Positions 1-13,400 of a stretch of 64,000 bases of DNA are shown in pieces. The stretch is taken from NCBI GenBank assembly GCA_029204225.1, contig CM055092.1:64944797-65008796 (forward strand), read 5' to 3'. Position 1 is the first letter of the stretch. Each line of letters starts with the position of its first letter. The notes under the pieces are model-generated. The model saw nothing but the letters and a program-made list of their open reading frames with translations, was not told the origin of the DNA and did not search any database. A program made the position numbers and the translations under genes. This stretch comes from Diphasiastrum complanatum (Eukaryota; Streptophyta; Lycopodiopsida; Lycopodiales; Lycopodiaceae).

Positions 1-1
1 T

Positions 2-215
2 GACCAACTGCGTAGTGAGTTCCCTGTCCCATCCCAGGACATGGAATTCGCATGGAAATTGATGAGGTGCCGCATGGGAGCTGTGATGAGCCACCACAAA
101 TTGAATATCCGAGATGTAGTGAAAGCCGAGAGAGGCAAGCCTTCCTACTAGAGAAAGAGGACTGGCAGCATGTGAAGAAAGAGCATCGAGATGATCCAAA
201 ACGCTTCAGACAGTA
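2..215 (+). other. Possible decayed coding fragment
   Basis: A frame opening at base 2 reads about 49 residues to a TAG at 149-151. A second frame just after it reads on from about 151 to another TAG at 213-215. The composition (Trp, His and many charged residues) looks like coding sequence with one frameshift and not like spacer. It may be the end of a transposon-related gene lying mostly upstream of the window. I do not recognise the family, and both the start and the function are unknown. Confidence 0.2.
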
Positions 216-1219
216 GCGAGAGGCAACTTTCCATGGGGCCTTCTCACTTGGGCAGTGGCGGCGAGGGATATTTTTGAGCCCACTATGTAAGTCTACTCTA
301 TATCCATTAATGATATTTGACTATTTGTTGTTTTTCTTCTTTTTTTGCTCTTGGGAGTTTTTCGTAAGACACGTTGGAATAAAATGCTCTCTTTATATGA
401 TCGAAATTTGAATTGTTTGTGCAGCGATCTATCGTGGGACGTATTCCCACACATGACGAGTACATGTATGTGTATTCCCACGGTACGCAGGCAGTACTCG
501 AGTTATTGGAGAGGCAGGGCATGCGTATAAACTGGGATGCTGCTCCTCAGGTATGACATGAAATCCATTTTATGTTTTTTAAACTTGGTATTCTCTCTCA
601 CTCCCATATGATTGTTCGGAAGACTAATTGTTGTGTCTTGCACATGCAGGAACAACAAAGTGACTCACCTCACCCCACGCCGACCTCGAGTATTACCCTG
701 GACAGTCCAAACCTAACCCTAACCCTAACCCTAAGAATGCTGCCAAACAATATTTAAGGCATGGTAGCCGCAGAAAATGTTTATTAACTAGTTACTTTTT
801 AGGCTTGTTGCTCATTTGTATTTAGTTGGTTTTTTCGTGTACATCTATTGAGGTTCGCATAGGTTTTTATTTGTTCTATGACTAGCATAGGTTGCAGTTA
901 TGTTTGAGGAGCACATTTAGTGTGGTGTTAACTATTTGAACGGTTCTATGCTTAGCATAAGTACGTAGTTAAAAAAAAATTGGAGGTTACGATGTCAAGT
1001 AGTTCTACCTCTTCTATTCCAGTAGTTGTAACTCAATATGTGTGCAACTTCTTCATCTGACATTCCCAATGAAAGCTTTTTTTATAAAGCCACTCCTGAA
1101 TTTGAACATATTTTGGTAAACGATGTGGCATCGTCATCATTTACCCGTTCATCATCTGAAATTCCTCAAGCAAGTAGTTTTCAAGAAATGACATTTGTAA
1201 CTCAACTTGTATCAATCTT
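216..1219. other. No gene seen; short telomere-like tract inside
   Basis: AT-rich spacer with no supported gene. A short run of CCCTAA units lies at 712-734. Several very short open frames here lack coding character. Confidence 0.4.
712..734. repeat. Interstitial CCCTAA (TTAGGG-type) tract
   Basis: Nearly four head-to-tail CCCTAA units. This is the six-base TTAGGG type and not the seven-base TTTAGGG type usual for plant telomeres. It is too short to be a telomere and lies inside ordinary sequence, so it is probably interstitial or a chance simple repeat. Confidence 0.6.
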
Positions 1220-4117
1220 TTGACCTCCTCCTCCTCTTCAGATACAGGCTTGGCACAACTAGAACATTGTTCTTTTGAACAAGTTGGATCATTGAGTGAT
1301 GAGTCAAAAGCTTCCATTCACTCAGTTACTGATTCTAGTAAATCAACAGATCCACGTAAGTTTGTTGATCTACGACGTTCAAGCTTTTCTCATATTCGTA
1401 GGAGACCTTTTCAAAGTGATGTTTGTCGTGTTAAATCTAAAAGGACTATATTCGTTGAAAATTTAGAGCCTTTTGAGGGTCCAGAACATCTTGGGGTTGG
1501 AGCCGGTTCAATTTATAGATCAGACTCCAAACAAAAAGAAAAATACAAGAGAGACTTGAGATCCTCACCTGATTTAACGAATCATCAAAAATAGTTGATT
1601 ACAAAATCTGAGATTCAAAAGGTACGGAATATTATTTGTTGCTCATCTTGTTGTTTGCAAAAGCTGAGTATCAGAGAAATTGAAGAATTAAGATTAGATT
1701 TTTTTTTACGAAATAAGGATGAGAGAAATTACTATTTGTGTGCAACAGTGAGGCCGACAAAAATTCATTTTTGTATTTTTTAAATGCTTTGGAGGTTTGT
1801 CGCAAAGCTTACAAAGCAGTTCACGCAATCGGAAACTCGCGGCTTCAACGAATGCATGCACGACTTCAGAAAGACCCAACATTACAAGGATCCTGACAGG
1901 GTCGAACTGTTTCTCTAAAAGCTTTAAATGCAACTGCTTGGCTAAAGCATTTCATAGATGTGCATGGAGAAAAATTGCCTAATTTCTTATATTTTCACTT
2001 GCCAGATAATTTTACAAAATTAGAAATATTTTTGATGTACAAATAGTTTGCAAAAACAAAAAATGTTCCCTATTTGAGTTACTCATATTTTTTTAGAATT
2101 TGGAAAAGAGATTTTGGACTGGTAAAGATTTCCAAAAAATCACGAATGACAGTATGCTCCACTTGCGAGTTGTTAAAGTCTGCAAAACAACTTGCAAAGA
2201 CCAATGACGAGAAAGGTAAATATTAATCAAATTTGTCATTCATTTTAATACTTTCTGTTTTGAAAAAGTTTATGTTGTAGTCTTTATGAACACCATTATG
2301 TTGCAGTCTTTTTGAACACCATTATGGTATGATCTTTATTTTATTAAATAAGTGAATCATTGTATTTTCAGTGGATGCTACAAAAGCTCTTCAACTACAC
2401 AGAGATCAACAAATAGTTGAAAGACAAAACTTGGCCAAGCATCGAAAGAAATGTTTGGAATGTCCACAAAAATATCTGGAACTTGTTATTGATGGCATGG
2501 ATCAGAAGAAAACAATGTTGCCTCATTTTGTCAGAGTGCCCAAAAATTTGAACGAGGCAAATTTTATTCAGGTTCATCTCGTTGGAGCACTTGTGTTTAA
2601 TGGCACTTTGGAGTCCAAGGTCTTTTTTAATTATCCCAATATTCGAAATGATCCAAATTTGACGATCACCATTGTACATAAGATAATTTGCAAATTTGGT
2701 GAAAATCTTTCAGAAATACTTTACTTGCAGCTTGCCAACACTGCTAGGGAAAATAAAAATCAAACTGTTTTGGCATACTTGTCTATGCTAGTGGAGAAAA
2801 AAAATTTCAAAAAAGTAAAAATAGGATTTTTGTTGGTAGGACATACCCACGATCAAATTGATCAAATGTTTAGTTGCTTTTCTAAGAGGTTGAGATGCAA
2901 GAAAGCATTTTCATTACCAGTGCTTCAAAGCATTGTTGAGGAATCGTATGTGCCAAAGCCAAACGTGTCATTAATCAGACACACATATGATTTTTGTGAT
3001 TATGTTAAGGCGTCCAACGAAACAGAGCGATGCGTAGCTAATATTGATGATATTAGCGTTCAACACCAGTTTAAAATCAAATGTAGCGAATCAGACATTA
3101 TATTATTATGGGGCAAACTATTTTCAAATTCACTTTTGTGGCTACCTCTTGAAGGAGTTCGATTTTTGCTTAACATTCCATCAACTTAAATCAAGCTTGT
3201 TGTGTTGTCTCCCTTGAAGTCCTTGCTAGAAGAACAAAAGGCGCAAAGAGAACATCGTGAGATTGATCCATTTGCCTCATTAAAATTTTGGAATCAAGTA
3301 TTCAAGCAGCTTATCATTTTTTTGATGAGTTTGATCAGCATTTGTGGATGGACTTTTTCGAGGAACAAAAAATCAGTATGCTCAATCTCGAACATACATC
3401 AACAACTGATGAATTTCATTGGCCTCATAAATTAGGAACATCAACTACGACTATCGAACCTTCAGATCTTCCTCGAGATAATGATTTCCTGCAGGTTGTG
3501 CAAGGTGAGGAACGTGAAATTTATGTGGGCTCAAGGAAGAATAGGCAAAGTGTAAAAGCTGCAAAAATGAAATGGCGCAGTGATTTGAATGAAATCCAAA
3601 TTGGAAGCCTTGTTGCACTCTAGCTTCAGAAAACAATGAAGGACATTCATTTTGGATTGCCAAAGTACTTGGTTTTATTTAAAATAGCAATCAAACAAAA
3701 GTACTACGTGTCCGTTGGTTGCGCACCACTTCAACGAATGCTTTTTTGGGAAGGTACGAATTCGAAATGTTGCAAGTAGATCCAAAGGGCAAGAGAAAGA
3801 GATTGCCAAAAAATCAACCAAGAGTTGACGATTTGAATCTACAGGATGTAGATGTTTTGGCATTTAATTTTGAATTAAAAATGACCAATCATCTATGAAA
3901 GTCAACAATATCTATATTGAAAGAACGACTTGGATTACTTGAAAAACCATCATCCTCCACTCGTCATCAACAGAGAAAAGCTAATTTACAAGGTTTTTTG
4001 TCAACATTAGACGCGGATTCTGAGGAAGACATGCCAGTTGACTCTGATGAAGAAGACGGGTCTTCCACTTCACAGCTGAAAACAAGAGTGTTGAGAATAT
4101 GTCAACTTTTGAATTGA
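1220..4117 (+). pseudogene. Decayed DUF7869-like transposase-type gene
   Basis: A plus-strand gene broken by stops and frameshifts. In order it shows a Ser-rich N-terminal part (1220-1594), a Cys-rich stretch with CCSSCC (about 1630-1690), a piece with KAYKAVHAIGNSRLQRMHAR (about 1804-1865), a CSTC zinc-type pair (about 2157-2170), an intron about 2216-2370, then a 272-codon open stretch (to 3189) containing IDGMDQKKT, ARENKNQ and VGHTHDQIDQMF. More C-terminal pieces follow in shifted frames to an acidic tail at about 4020-4060. This motif order matches a plant/algal/oomycete family that I recall as DUF7869, thought to be a transposon-derived RNase H-fold protein (name from memory). The usual acidic LQLDN motif reads LQLAN here, so a likely catalytic Asp is gone. 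In-frame stops lie near 3187, 3621 and 3680. No terminal repeats were found. Confidence 0.6.
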
Positions 4118-4466
4118 GAGGCATCAGTGAAAATTCCTTAGAAAATGTACTTTAAAAAAAAGAATGTGCAAATATAATTATTTTGTATTTCAATGGGATT
4201 TCGAGTTTCAAAAATCATTTGTTCTCTTGACTTGTTATTTCATTTGTAATTATGATGGTTTTATGAATTTTGCAACACAAAACTTGTAGTTCTTTATTTA
4301 AAATATGTATTTTTTGGCTTTTTTTTAAAAACAAAATTTAGAGATTTATTGAAAAAATCCATGATTATGGCCTTAAACTAGGACTATTAAAAAACACCAA
4401 AAAACATTACTCTTTTTTAGGTCAAAGTCCCAAAACAAATGTCATCGTGTTTTTTGAACTAGTCTC

Positions 4467-4725
4467 GGGCTAAAAGCATGGTTTGGTGGTACAAAAAATA
4501 AACCCATTTTTTATTATGCCTTTTGGTAGTACATTTCACTTTTTGGGGATTTGGTAGATGCTACCCATGAGTTAATGCAATGAAGGGCCTACCCTCTTGG
4601 AGTATTGGGCGGTAAGTGGTGGGCCTACTCTCTCTCCTCCAATAAAAAACATAAATGTATTTCTACCCAAAAAAGGTAGTGTCCCTGACAGTCCATGTTG
4701 TACCACCAAACCATGCTTTTAGCCC
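4467..4725. mobile_element. 259-bp MITE with 27-bp perfect terminal inverted repeats
   Basis: The left end (4467-4493) begins GGGCTAAAAGCATGG, and the right end (4699-4725) is its exact reverse complement over 27 bases. The element is short, has no coding capacity and sits between sequences that are contiguous in the paralogous unit near 38795-38830. The GGG start and the size suggest a PIF/Harbinger-type MITE, but I could not define a clean target-site duplication, so the superfamily is tentative. Confidence 0.8.
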
Positions 4726-7018
4726 TTGGAATTTTTAAAATTTATTGATATAGAACATGAAGATTAGATATAATATATTGTGTATAGGTTTGGCTCAAAT
4801 GAATCCATTAGGAATTTCAAGAATGATTTTAAGCAATGATTTTCAAGCTAACAAGCTCTAGACAAGTTTGATGTACATCTTCATGATTAGTCCTTGAAGT
4901 TTTTTTCCTGAATATCACTTTCTTTGTGTGCAAGTAGAGTTAGATTGCCATTCTCAAGGTGAAAAAAGATATGATCATAAATCACATTCATTGCAGAATA
5001 ATGTTACATAAGTTCAAATACTATGAAAGCCTTTGTCAATACAAGTAAGTGCCTTGTGATGCTATTTATTTAGCTACCATTAGCCAATAGCCCTTGTAAC
5101 TCAGTACTTTAGCATTTAAAAAAGAAAAATTTATTGCATCATTTCTTTCACATCACTTGTGTAGAACTAGCATTCTTACATCTAAAATATCCAAGAGGTT
5201 GAAGTTTGCAAATCTGTAATTAAAAAAAAAAATCACAATTAGTACAAAAAAATTATGTGATTACATTATGATGAATTTTGGATGCATTTTTTTTTTTTTG
5301 TAGTGTGCAATATTTTATGCGTCTTTACATTTGGCTATCTCTTATATTGTCCAGTATGATTGTGTTGCACTATTTTAAACCACAAGAGAGCTTCATATAA
5401 AAAGTAAAACCTAAACCATGTATAGGTATTCTAACAGTTGGAAGTTTTAATTCGAGATTGAGAAAAAATGAAAATTTTCTTCTCTAAAGCACAAACTATA
5501 GTAAGAAACTTGATTATCTAAAACTAGAATTTGAGGCAATATGGCTTTAATACAATAAGTTTAATAATTGAATAGGAAAATTCGATGTTCTCACCAGTAA
5601 TTTTTTGTTTCACCTTTGATGCTTAAAGGATGTTATCAACCAGCTAGTCTAAGATTTATATCCTTCAATCTAGCTTGTTTCAAGTGTGTAAAATGGTCTT
5701 TGACTCCCGCCAAAAACTATAAGGGAAAACCGAATTGAAGGTCATCTAGGTATTTGTTCAAATTGCAAGACACAAGAAACATACTTGAACTTAATAGTTG
5801 ATTTAAAGTTGTACATGTAGACGAATAAATTGAAGCATGAAAAATCATACACTTATACATAATTTGATGATTGAGCAATAATTGCTAGCTGTGTTTTTTT
5901 TATGAACCCTTCATTAAAACCACAATCTCATACTGAAGCATGACGTTTGTATGGAATATTGAACTCTTTGCAAGTGGCCTCCACAATGGGTTGAATACTT
6001 GGGTAGTGCATGTGACACACTCCTGGAAATAGCTGATGTTCAATCTGCATGAAAAATGTGAACCTTATTATCATACTTTTGTATAGTTTCATGCTAAAAC
6101 TTGCAAACATTAGATGCACTCACATGCTAAAAAAAATTAGAATCTTCCTTTATGTAATTATAGACCCATGACTTATTTAAGTACTTTAAGCTCTTATTTT
6201 AATCAAATTCTTCTTTGAAAATGCTAATAAATACATAATCTTCTAGCTAGATCAAGATGTTCATAGATTTGTAGTTTTGTAAAGATAGTTGAAGAAAGAC
6301 TACTTCAGAATGAACTTGATTTCAACCAACAAGGCAAGTTGAATATAAATGTTATCCTAAGGTTAAAGATGAGTTTGTATAGATGCTTCTATGTATCAGT
6401 ATATAAATGTATGCATATATAGAATATGCAAATGCCAACTTGTTCATAAGAGGCTGCCTTAAGCCTATGACAAGTGTAGGCGTCATGCTACATCTAGATA
6501 TTCTCAAAAGAGACATACAAGCTTGTATGGGAATCTATAAGCCACATGCTAACTAATGTGAACAATCTATCTTTTGGACAAGTGCCAATCTCAAGGTCTT
6601 CTTTGTATAACATAGAAATTGGGTCTTCCTCCACATTTTCATCGACTCACTAATAAAAGAGGTGTGATAAAAAATATAGGAAATTTGAATGAGCTTGCTT
6701 TCTGAAAAATTAGTTAATCTAGTATTCCTAATGCATTAGAGGATACACAAAGATGAACACAAATATTCAAATCTTATAGTGAACTACCTTCAGTATGCAA
6801 ATTCAATATGAATTAGTTAGACAAGCGCTCTCACCTTCACTATGCAAATTCAATATGAATTAGTTACACGATTGTTCTCAATGTTGATCATGAGCAAAAG
6901 AAATTTCTATAGACAAAATTTATAGTCAATATTACTAATAATGTAATGATTATTTGGAAGTCTGAGAGAGAGAGAAGCTAGAGACAAAGGGGAGGAGGGG
7001 GGGAGAAAGAGATACCTA

Positions 7019-7020
<2 letters not shown>

Positions 7021-7052
<32 letters not shown>
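7021..7052. repeat. AT microsatellite
   Basis: About fifteen TA units in an intron of desaturase copy 1, with a second shorter TATA run near 7080-7093. Confidence 0.8.
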
Positions 7053-7054
<2 letters not shown>

Positions 7055-7907
7055 AGATGAGATGTTTCTTAGAAATAACATATATATATATATGTGTGGG
7101 GTAAGCCTAATCATGCTCTGGACCGTTCAAAGGATGAAAGAAGCTAGCAACCTAGATGTAATCGTTTATAGGTGAAAAAGATATATACTTATGACAATAA
7201 CATATGCTATAATTCATATTTCTCACATGCCACCTTAATCATTATGTTTTGATGAGTATGTTAAATTCAAATCAACTCTCCAAATGTGTACCTTTCACGG
7301 GTCAAAATCATTTTTTCATAAAAGAACATGAATACTTTCAATGCTCCAACTTTTTAATATCATATAACACAAAATTGGCACAACTGATATCCAAAGATCC
7401 AAAACTTACTTGGTAAATAAGTCCTCTGGATAGATGCAACCACAAGGTCGAACCTGTGTTGTAGTTTGTTGAGGCACATACCTAGAAAACAATAATATAG
7501 TAGATTGTTATGAGAGAAATGATGAGTCATTGAGACTGAATGTGGTTTCTTTCCATACTTTATTTACAAACTGCAAGCAATCTTCAAATTGAAAATTGTA
7601 TGACCATTTGCTTTTCAATGAGGCATACTAGTGATATGGGATGTATTAGGACACGTGATCAATATACATTTTAGAGAACAAAGAGTTATACTAACTAAAT
7701 GAATCCTATGCATGTTTTCTAGTTTTTAAATAATAATACAATATAAAAGGAGATATGAGTTTTCTCTATAATGAAGATGAAAATAATGTATGGAATTTTT
7801 TTTCTTTCTTGTGGACCCATTTTGTAACTTTTAGACACAACATATAAATCTTAAGTAACTCACATGGTCAAGCCTCTCTTGAAGTAGAGTTCCCGTGTAT
7901 GAATAAA

Positions 7908-9238
7908 TTTGTGATGCCATATTTATGTTGATATTCAATATTTAACATTTTTAGGAACGACGCCAAAAATTGGTATATGTCATACTATACCAACAAGGTT
8001 AATATAGATTTTGTGGCAAATAGTATCGTTCCCACATAGGACAGCGTTAGAAAGTTATGTTTTTGGTACAATTCATGATAAGTGGTTTCGAGTGTTATTT
8101 TGGCTGTCAACAGACATTAAAAAGTAACCAGTATTACTTTGTGTCTGGGGAATGTAATGTTAATAATTTCAGAACAACAATCTGGCCTCTATCAAATCGA
8201 ATGAAACACGTTCTACAGATGAGATGTTATCAGAGTAGTACAACAGTGCTACATTCTGGCTGATTAAGGTGTCAACAGAGAATCGAGAAGTGTTCGATGT
8301 ATTCGCTACTGTGTAGACAATTAATTAATCGCGTTTGCAAATTGTTTGTTTCTAGATAGAAATCCTCAACAACTTAAGTCCAATTTAATGGTTAAAGAAC
8401 ACGAATAGTTTTAGAGCACGTTAGAAACTTATGTCAATTACAATTAGGAACACAGATCAAAGACTCAATTCTTCAAACAGGAACTGTCATCTCATATGTA
8501 TACATACAGCTTTATTCAATGAACGTGCTAGACTGCACCAAAGATAGTTGTTATTCGAGTGCCGAAAAGAAAGTATTCACGACAGACGAATAAGATAGTT
8601 CTTTAGAGCATGTTTTACGGATACACAGCAAACGACTGTAATGCGCTAGAGAGTCTATCTGATCAGAGAGTAATTCATGTAATGCGTTAGAGATTGCTAG
8701 CAGACTCAAGATCACTCACACTCAGCAGTGCGAAGAACAAAGATAAGGGAGAATAACTCTCAAAACTCTATTCACTTCTTCAATCTCTTACATATGCATA
8801 AACTCTTCTCTCTCAATGCTTGAGACTGAAGTGTGAGATCAATATATGTTCTACGGGGCGAACAAACACACCTCTAAAACAATAGGTGCGTCGCTCCCAC
8901 GAAAGGGTCTAGTTAACAATTAGACTAAGTATACGTTCAATTATACCATAAGAGATATATTTAACTAAGAGTTAAGATTACTCTAGTTTAACATGTCTTT
9001 TCATATCTAGTCGTTTCGGGTGGACAACCTAACCTAGTAAAGGTTATCCAAGACAATGTCTTTCCTTTTAAAGGTCTTGCCTTTTATTATAAGGCAAGTA
9101 CTTAGGAGACATATTCCCGAAAAATGACTTAGGCCTCTTCATGATTTATCCTTATCCGGCTCATATCTTCATTTTCGAGTATATCATGCCATATTTATGT
9201 TGATATTCAATATTTAACATTTTTGTGGCATCACAAAA
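7908..9238. mobile_element. MITE-like element split by a 1.2-kb insertion with 39-bp direct repeats
   Basis: The outer ends TTTGTGATGCCA (from 7908) and TGGCATCACAAA (to about 9238) are inverted repeats. Their inner flank, 39 bases, occurs at 7914-7952 and again identically at 9186-9224, bracketing 1,233 bp of unrelated AT-rich sequence. Desaturase copies 2 and 3 lack all of it at this intron position. A simple reading is a very short TIR element of about 60 bp that later received or duplicated around a second insertion. The insert has no recognisable coding region; a GTATCGTTCCCACA-like motif near 8022 and a GACGCCAAAAA motif at its left end recall LTR-retroelement leader sequence. Confidence 0.55.
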
Positions 9239-9545
9239 CTTGGATCTGACTTGAAATTCAAACCCTACAAAATTGTCCATTTTTCAAATTCTTAAAGTAA
9301 AGCTGTTGATTCACATTAAGTTGAAAATTAGTTCTTTCCATGTTTTGCATTTGCCGAATGTAAACACTACATCAACACTATCTTGGGATTTAAAATTCCA
9401 TCTATTATACATGAATTTATTGAAAACAGATTACATATTTCAGGGAGACCTGGATTGATTCACTGTTTCTATATAGCACAAATTAGTAATCTATGTAGGC
9501 CGATATAAAGAGCATAACTTGTTATAGAAAAGTTGGTTTGAGAGT

Positions 9546-9715
<170 letters not shown>

Positions 9716-10018
9716 AATCATGTCTACTAATTTACTTTTAAGAAATTTCATAGTTTTATATCTTTCTTAAAGACAAAATGTGAGGTTGATTTTGATTCCT
9801 TCTATTATGAAGGGCTCTATATTATGTTCTTTGTTGCATATTTCTTCCCGATTAACATATCTACAATATTTAGCATCTATGGCAATGATTTTGATTTTCT
9901 TTGTCTGGATAAGTAGCTAGTGGTTTAAATATTGATGTTTCAAATCATCACAATACTATCCACTTGCATTACAATGGACTAGACCTTTCAAAGATAAATT
10001 ACTTATAACTTTATTGAT

Positions 10019-10450
10019 GTTATGTCCACATCCTACATATACGATTCAACGTAGTCTTGGACTTGGATACACGGCACTCCAGCAATCGAGATTATTGGTC
10101 ACACCTCGTTATTCCGAACTAGGCCCGAAATGTAATTAATAACCTTGTGAGGACCCCCACACACATTATGACATGTGGATCTATTGCATGGGTCAGGAAG
10201 GCTATGGGCATGGTGTAGAGTATCAATAGTAATGACTTGCACGTCACTATATGCATGCATGGGCACAAGTAGAGGTAAAGCAAGGGCTATTTCCTCTAGG
10301 AGAAACTCACCTTGAGATTTTATTGCCAGGTTACTCTCTCTACACTTGCTAGGTTACTCTCTCTACACTTGCAGCCTATTCCCTAGCATAGGGGTGATGC
10401 TATTGGAGATTGAGTCAATAGCATCTACTTGGTTGGGTGGTTTGGCTCCA
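10019..10450. repeat. Diverged solo-LTR-like sequence in a desaturase intron
   Basis: Starts TGTTATGTCCA and resembles 33010-33440 in several blocks: the start, a TTATTCC...TAATTAATAA block, and a GGTTGGGTGGTTT block near the far end. The intron of copies 2 and 3 keeps only the right part (from about 41642 and 46966). It is probably an old solo LTR; no internal domain is seen and the borders are approximate. Confidence 0.4.
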
Positions 10451-13400
10451 CAGTCATTCCTTTGTGTGTGTCTTCAATTCACAACATATATTGATAATCT
10501 AATTTTGAGATTCTATTTCTAGATGTTTGGTCTTAGGCAAAAAAATTCTAGGACATTTTTATGGCTTTCTAAGTAGAGGAAGGTTGATAAATGATTGGAG
10601 CTAACATATCCATTTTAATTTCAACTACCATGCATAGGAAGATAATATGAAGAATCCATTTCAAAGACAATGGAAAAAGATAATATCTAATCAATATCAC
10701 TTACCTGCTGTCATTGATTGAACGAGAAAAGTAGCCAAACATTAATATGTAGATTTTTTTTTTTGATAAGATAATAATATTTGTTGTAGTTTCAGAAAAC
10801 ATGTTTTATAATGAGTAAAATTAAATAGACAACATAATAATGAAAGATAATGACATCAAGCAACTGTTATAATCAAAACATGAATCTTGCATCAAGCATT
10901 TGATTGTATTAAAGAGTAAATGTTTTTCTATACAACCTGCATTGCTGCCCAACCATAAGGCACAGTTGGAACTCCTTTATTTAGATCAAGCATCAAGAAA
11001 GTTGCGGCTGCCACCACATGACTAATCTCAAATAATATCGCTAGTGTCCATCTACACACCAACTGCACCAAACATGTAATATTTGTTATATAGAAAGATG
11101 AACACACAAGTAGTCCTCTTGACAAAAAATTCCAACAGTGTATTTCACTAAGCATATTCTAATTGGACTAAGAAACATGTGTGTTTTGATTATCAACAAA
11201 CCTGTGATAAGATATATAGCTTCACCATTGTGGAGATTTCGTAGTTGCTACAAAGAAATGGAAGGATGACGATGTAAACAACATAGGAGAGTTTTGATCC
11301 CCAAAAAACCAAAATTTCCAAAGGTGTCATTTTTGTGATAATGCCTCTGCATGAACAACCACACGTTACACATAACAACGAGCACACATCAGTGTGACAA
11401 TCCAAGAAATAAACTTGATATTTGGTACATATCATTTTTGCAATTTTAGCAAATGAGATGGAAATAAGTATATGAATTTGCATATTTTAAGACTTAGTGC
11501 AAATTAAGAGATATAATACTCACTGTCCAATTTTTCCTGTGAACAAGGCTTGAAAGTCATCGAACCAAATAGCCTTCAATGTCATTAGACCATAAAGTGG
11601 CCATAGGTATATATGTGCTGCAATGCACAATTCACAATTAATTCACCTAGAATGTTGAAAAAGTACTTGCAAAAAAATTTAATGCTAAAAGAATTCATAA
11701 GGCTTTCATAGCTCGAATGATGGCATTGGTAACTATGTGGGCTATTAATGTAACCTCATGACAATAATCATTCTTGCTAGAGAAAAATCCCATGACTCAC
11801 CTGATAGGCATGAAAAGAGTGTTTTAGTTGTTCTAAGTGCACCCTTTTGATATCAACGTCATTTGCTCCTATAAAGGTGTTTCCATCAAATATGAGAACC
11901 AAGGCCATGTAGAATATGCTCCTGCAAAGAAGTTCACATCCGAGGCGCTACAAAGATCAGCTCTTCTAATTTACAAATGTCTTTTGACATCTTAAAAGCT
12001 TCCAACTTTAGTCAATGACATGCTTGTAGTGTTCATTTAACAAGTGGAATGCAACCATCGATCATAACCATGTAGTCATTTGCAAAGACAACGGTAGATT
12101 ATTTAAAGGTTTTCTTTACATTAACTTGTTTTATGTTCTCCTAAGAGAGCCAAACATCCAAGTCTCTTATTGAATGTTCTTTACATGCACAAAATGAGCA
12201 TTTTGGCTATGATATTTCTATCCTTTATCAAATATACATATACATAGAAACTAGTAGTTGTAAAATGTATCCAAAAGCAAGAAAATTGGACACGCACCAT
12301 GGTTGCCGTCATGCATAGTATTCATCGCGATATGCGCTGATATGTATCCAAATGCAATTATAGCATATATAGAAGAAATGATAGGAGTTGGACTTGGAAA
12401 AACATCACATAGTAGAAGAGCAAATACAATGCTAAGATCACAGCTGACTTGATAAACAAGTGTGAATGCACCCTTGGATTCACTTGCATCGTTTTCAATT
12501 AAAAAATGATCATTAGATTTTTACATTTCATACAAACATTTATATATTTAGCATAAAGATAAAATGATGTGAAGGCCTAATGACTTTTCGGAAAGAAGGA
12601 ATTACTACTAAATTATAGCTTTTATATTGAGTATTTTAAGTGGATTGAAAATAACTCATTTATGAATTTTAGGAAGGAAAATGCCTTTGATTAGAGGTCC
12701 TATATATCTTGTGGGGCGAGTTGAGTAGAGTTGTTATTGTGGCGAGGTAGGTTTAGGCTCCAACCTCGACGTCCTTTGACTAATGACATTTCAAAATCTT
12801 TTAGGATGCAAAATCTAAAGGACATGGCTTGGCAATATTTGTGAATTTGTTTATAAGGATTCGTGCACTAAGTCTTGTGGTAAAGACAACAAATATAGGT
12901 CACAACTGCTGAAATAACAAATCTTAACAATCCACAATTGTAAAAGCCTGTCAACTGATGTAGGAAATATGTTGCAATGTGTAAGAAAATACATGAAAGT
13001 ACCTTGTTCCTATGAAAATAAGCCTCAACGCGCTCTTTCAAAGCCAAATAAAAGGGTTCTTCCACAGTGTCCAAGTACTCCACATTGGTCATGCTTAAGT
13101 CCTCATCGCTGGCATCTATTTCACCAACACAGTACTGGTCCAACAATTTCCTGATAGTCGTTGGAAGATGTCAAGGACTTTAGGACATAAGCACAAAAGA
13201 TCAGTGGACACAATCTATGACTTCATGTACTGTTGAGTTATAGACTTTCTAGGATTCTATACCATCTAGCGTAGATTTCTATGTCTATTCTTTGTATGCG
13301 TCTCTCTGCATCAGCTATCGTCTTTTTGGTATCTTGTCCTCCAACTCAAAAGGCTTACTGAATTTGAAGGAGATTATTGTTTAAGCATTGGACACACAAT

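Noticed and set aside
712-734. Chromosome end
   Set aside because: The tract is only 23 bases long and lies inside unrelated sequence.
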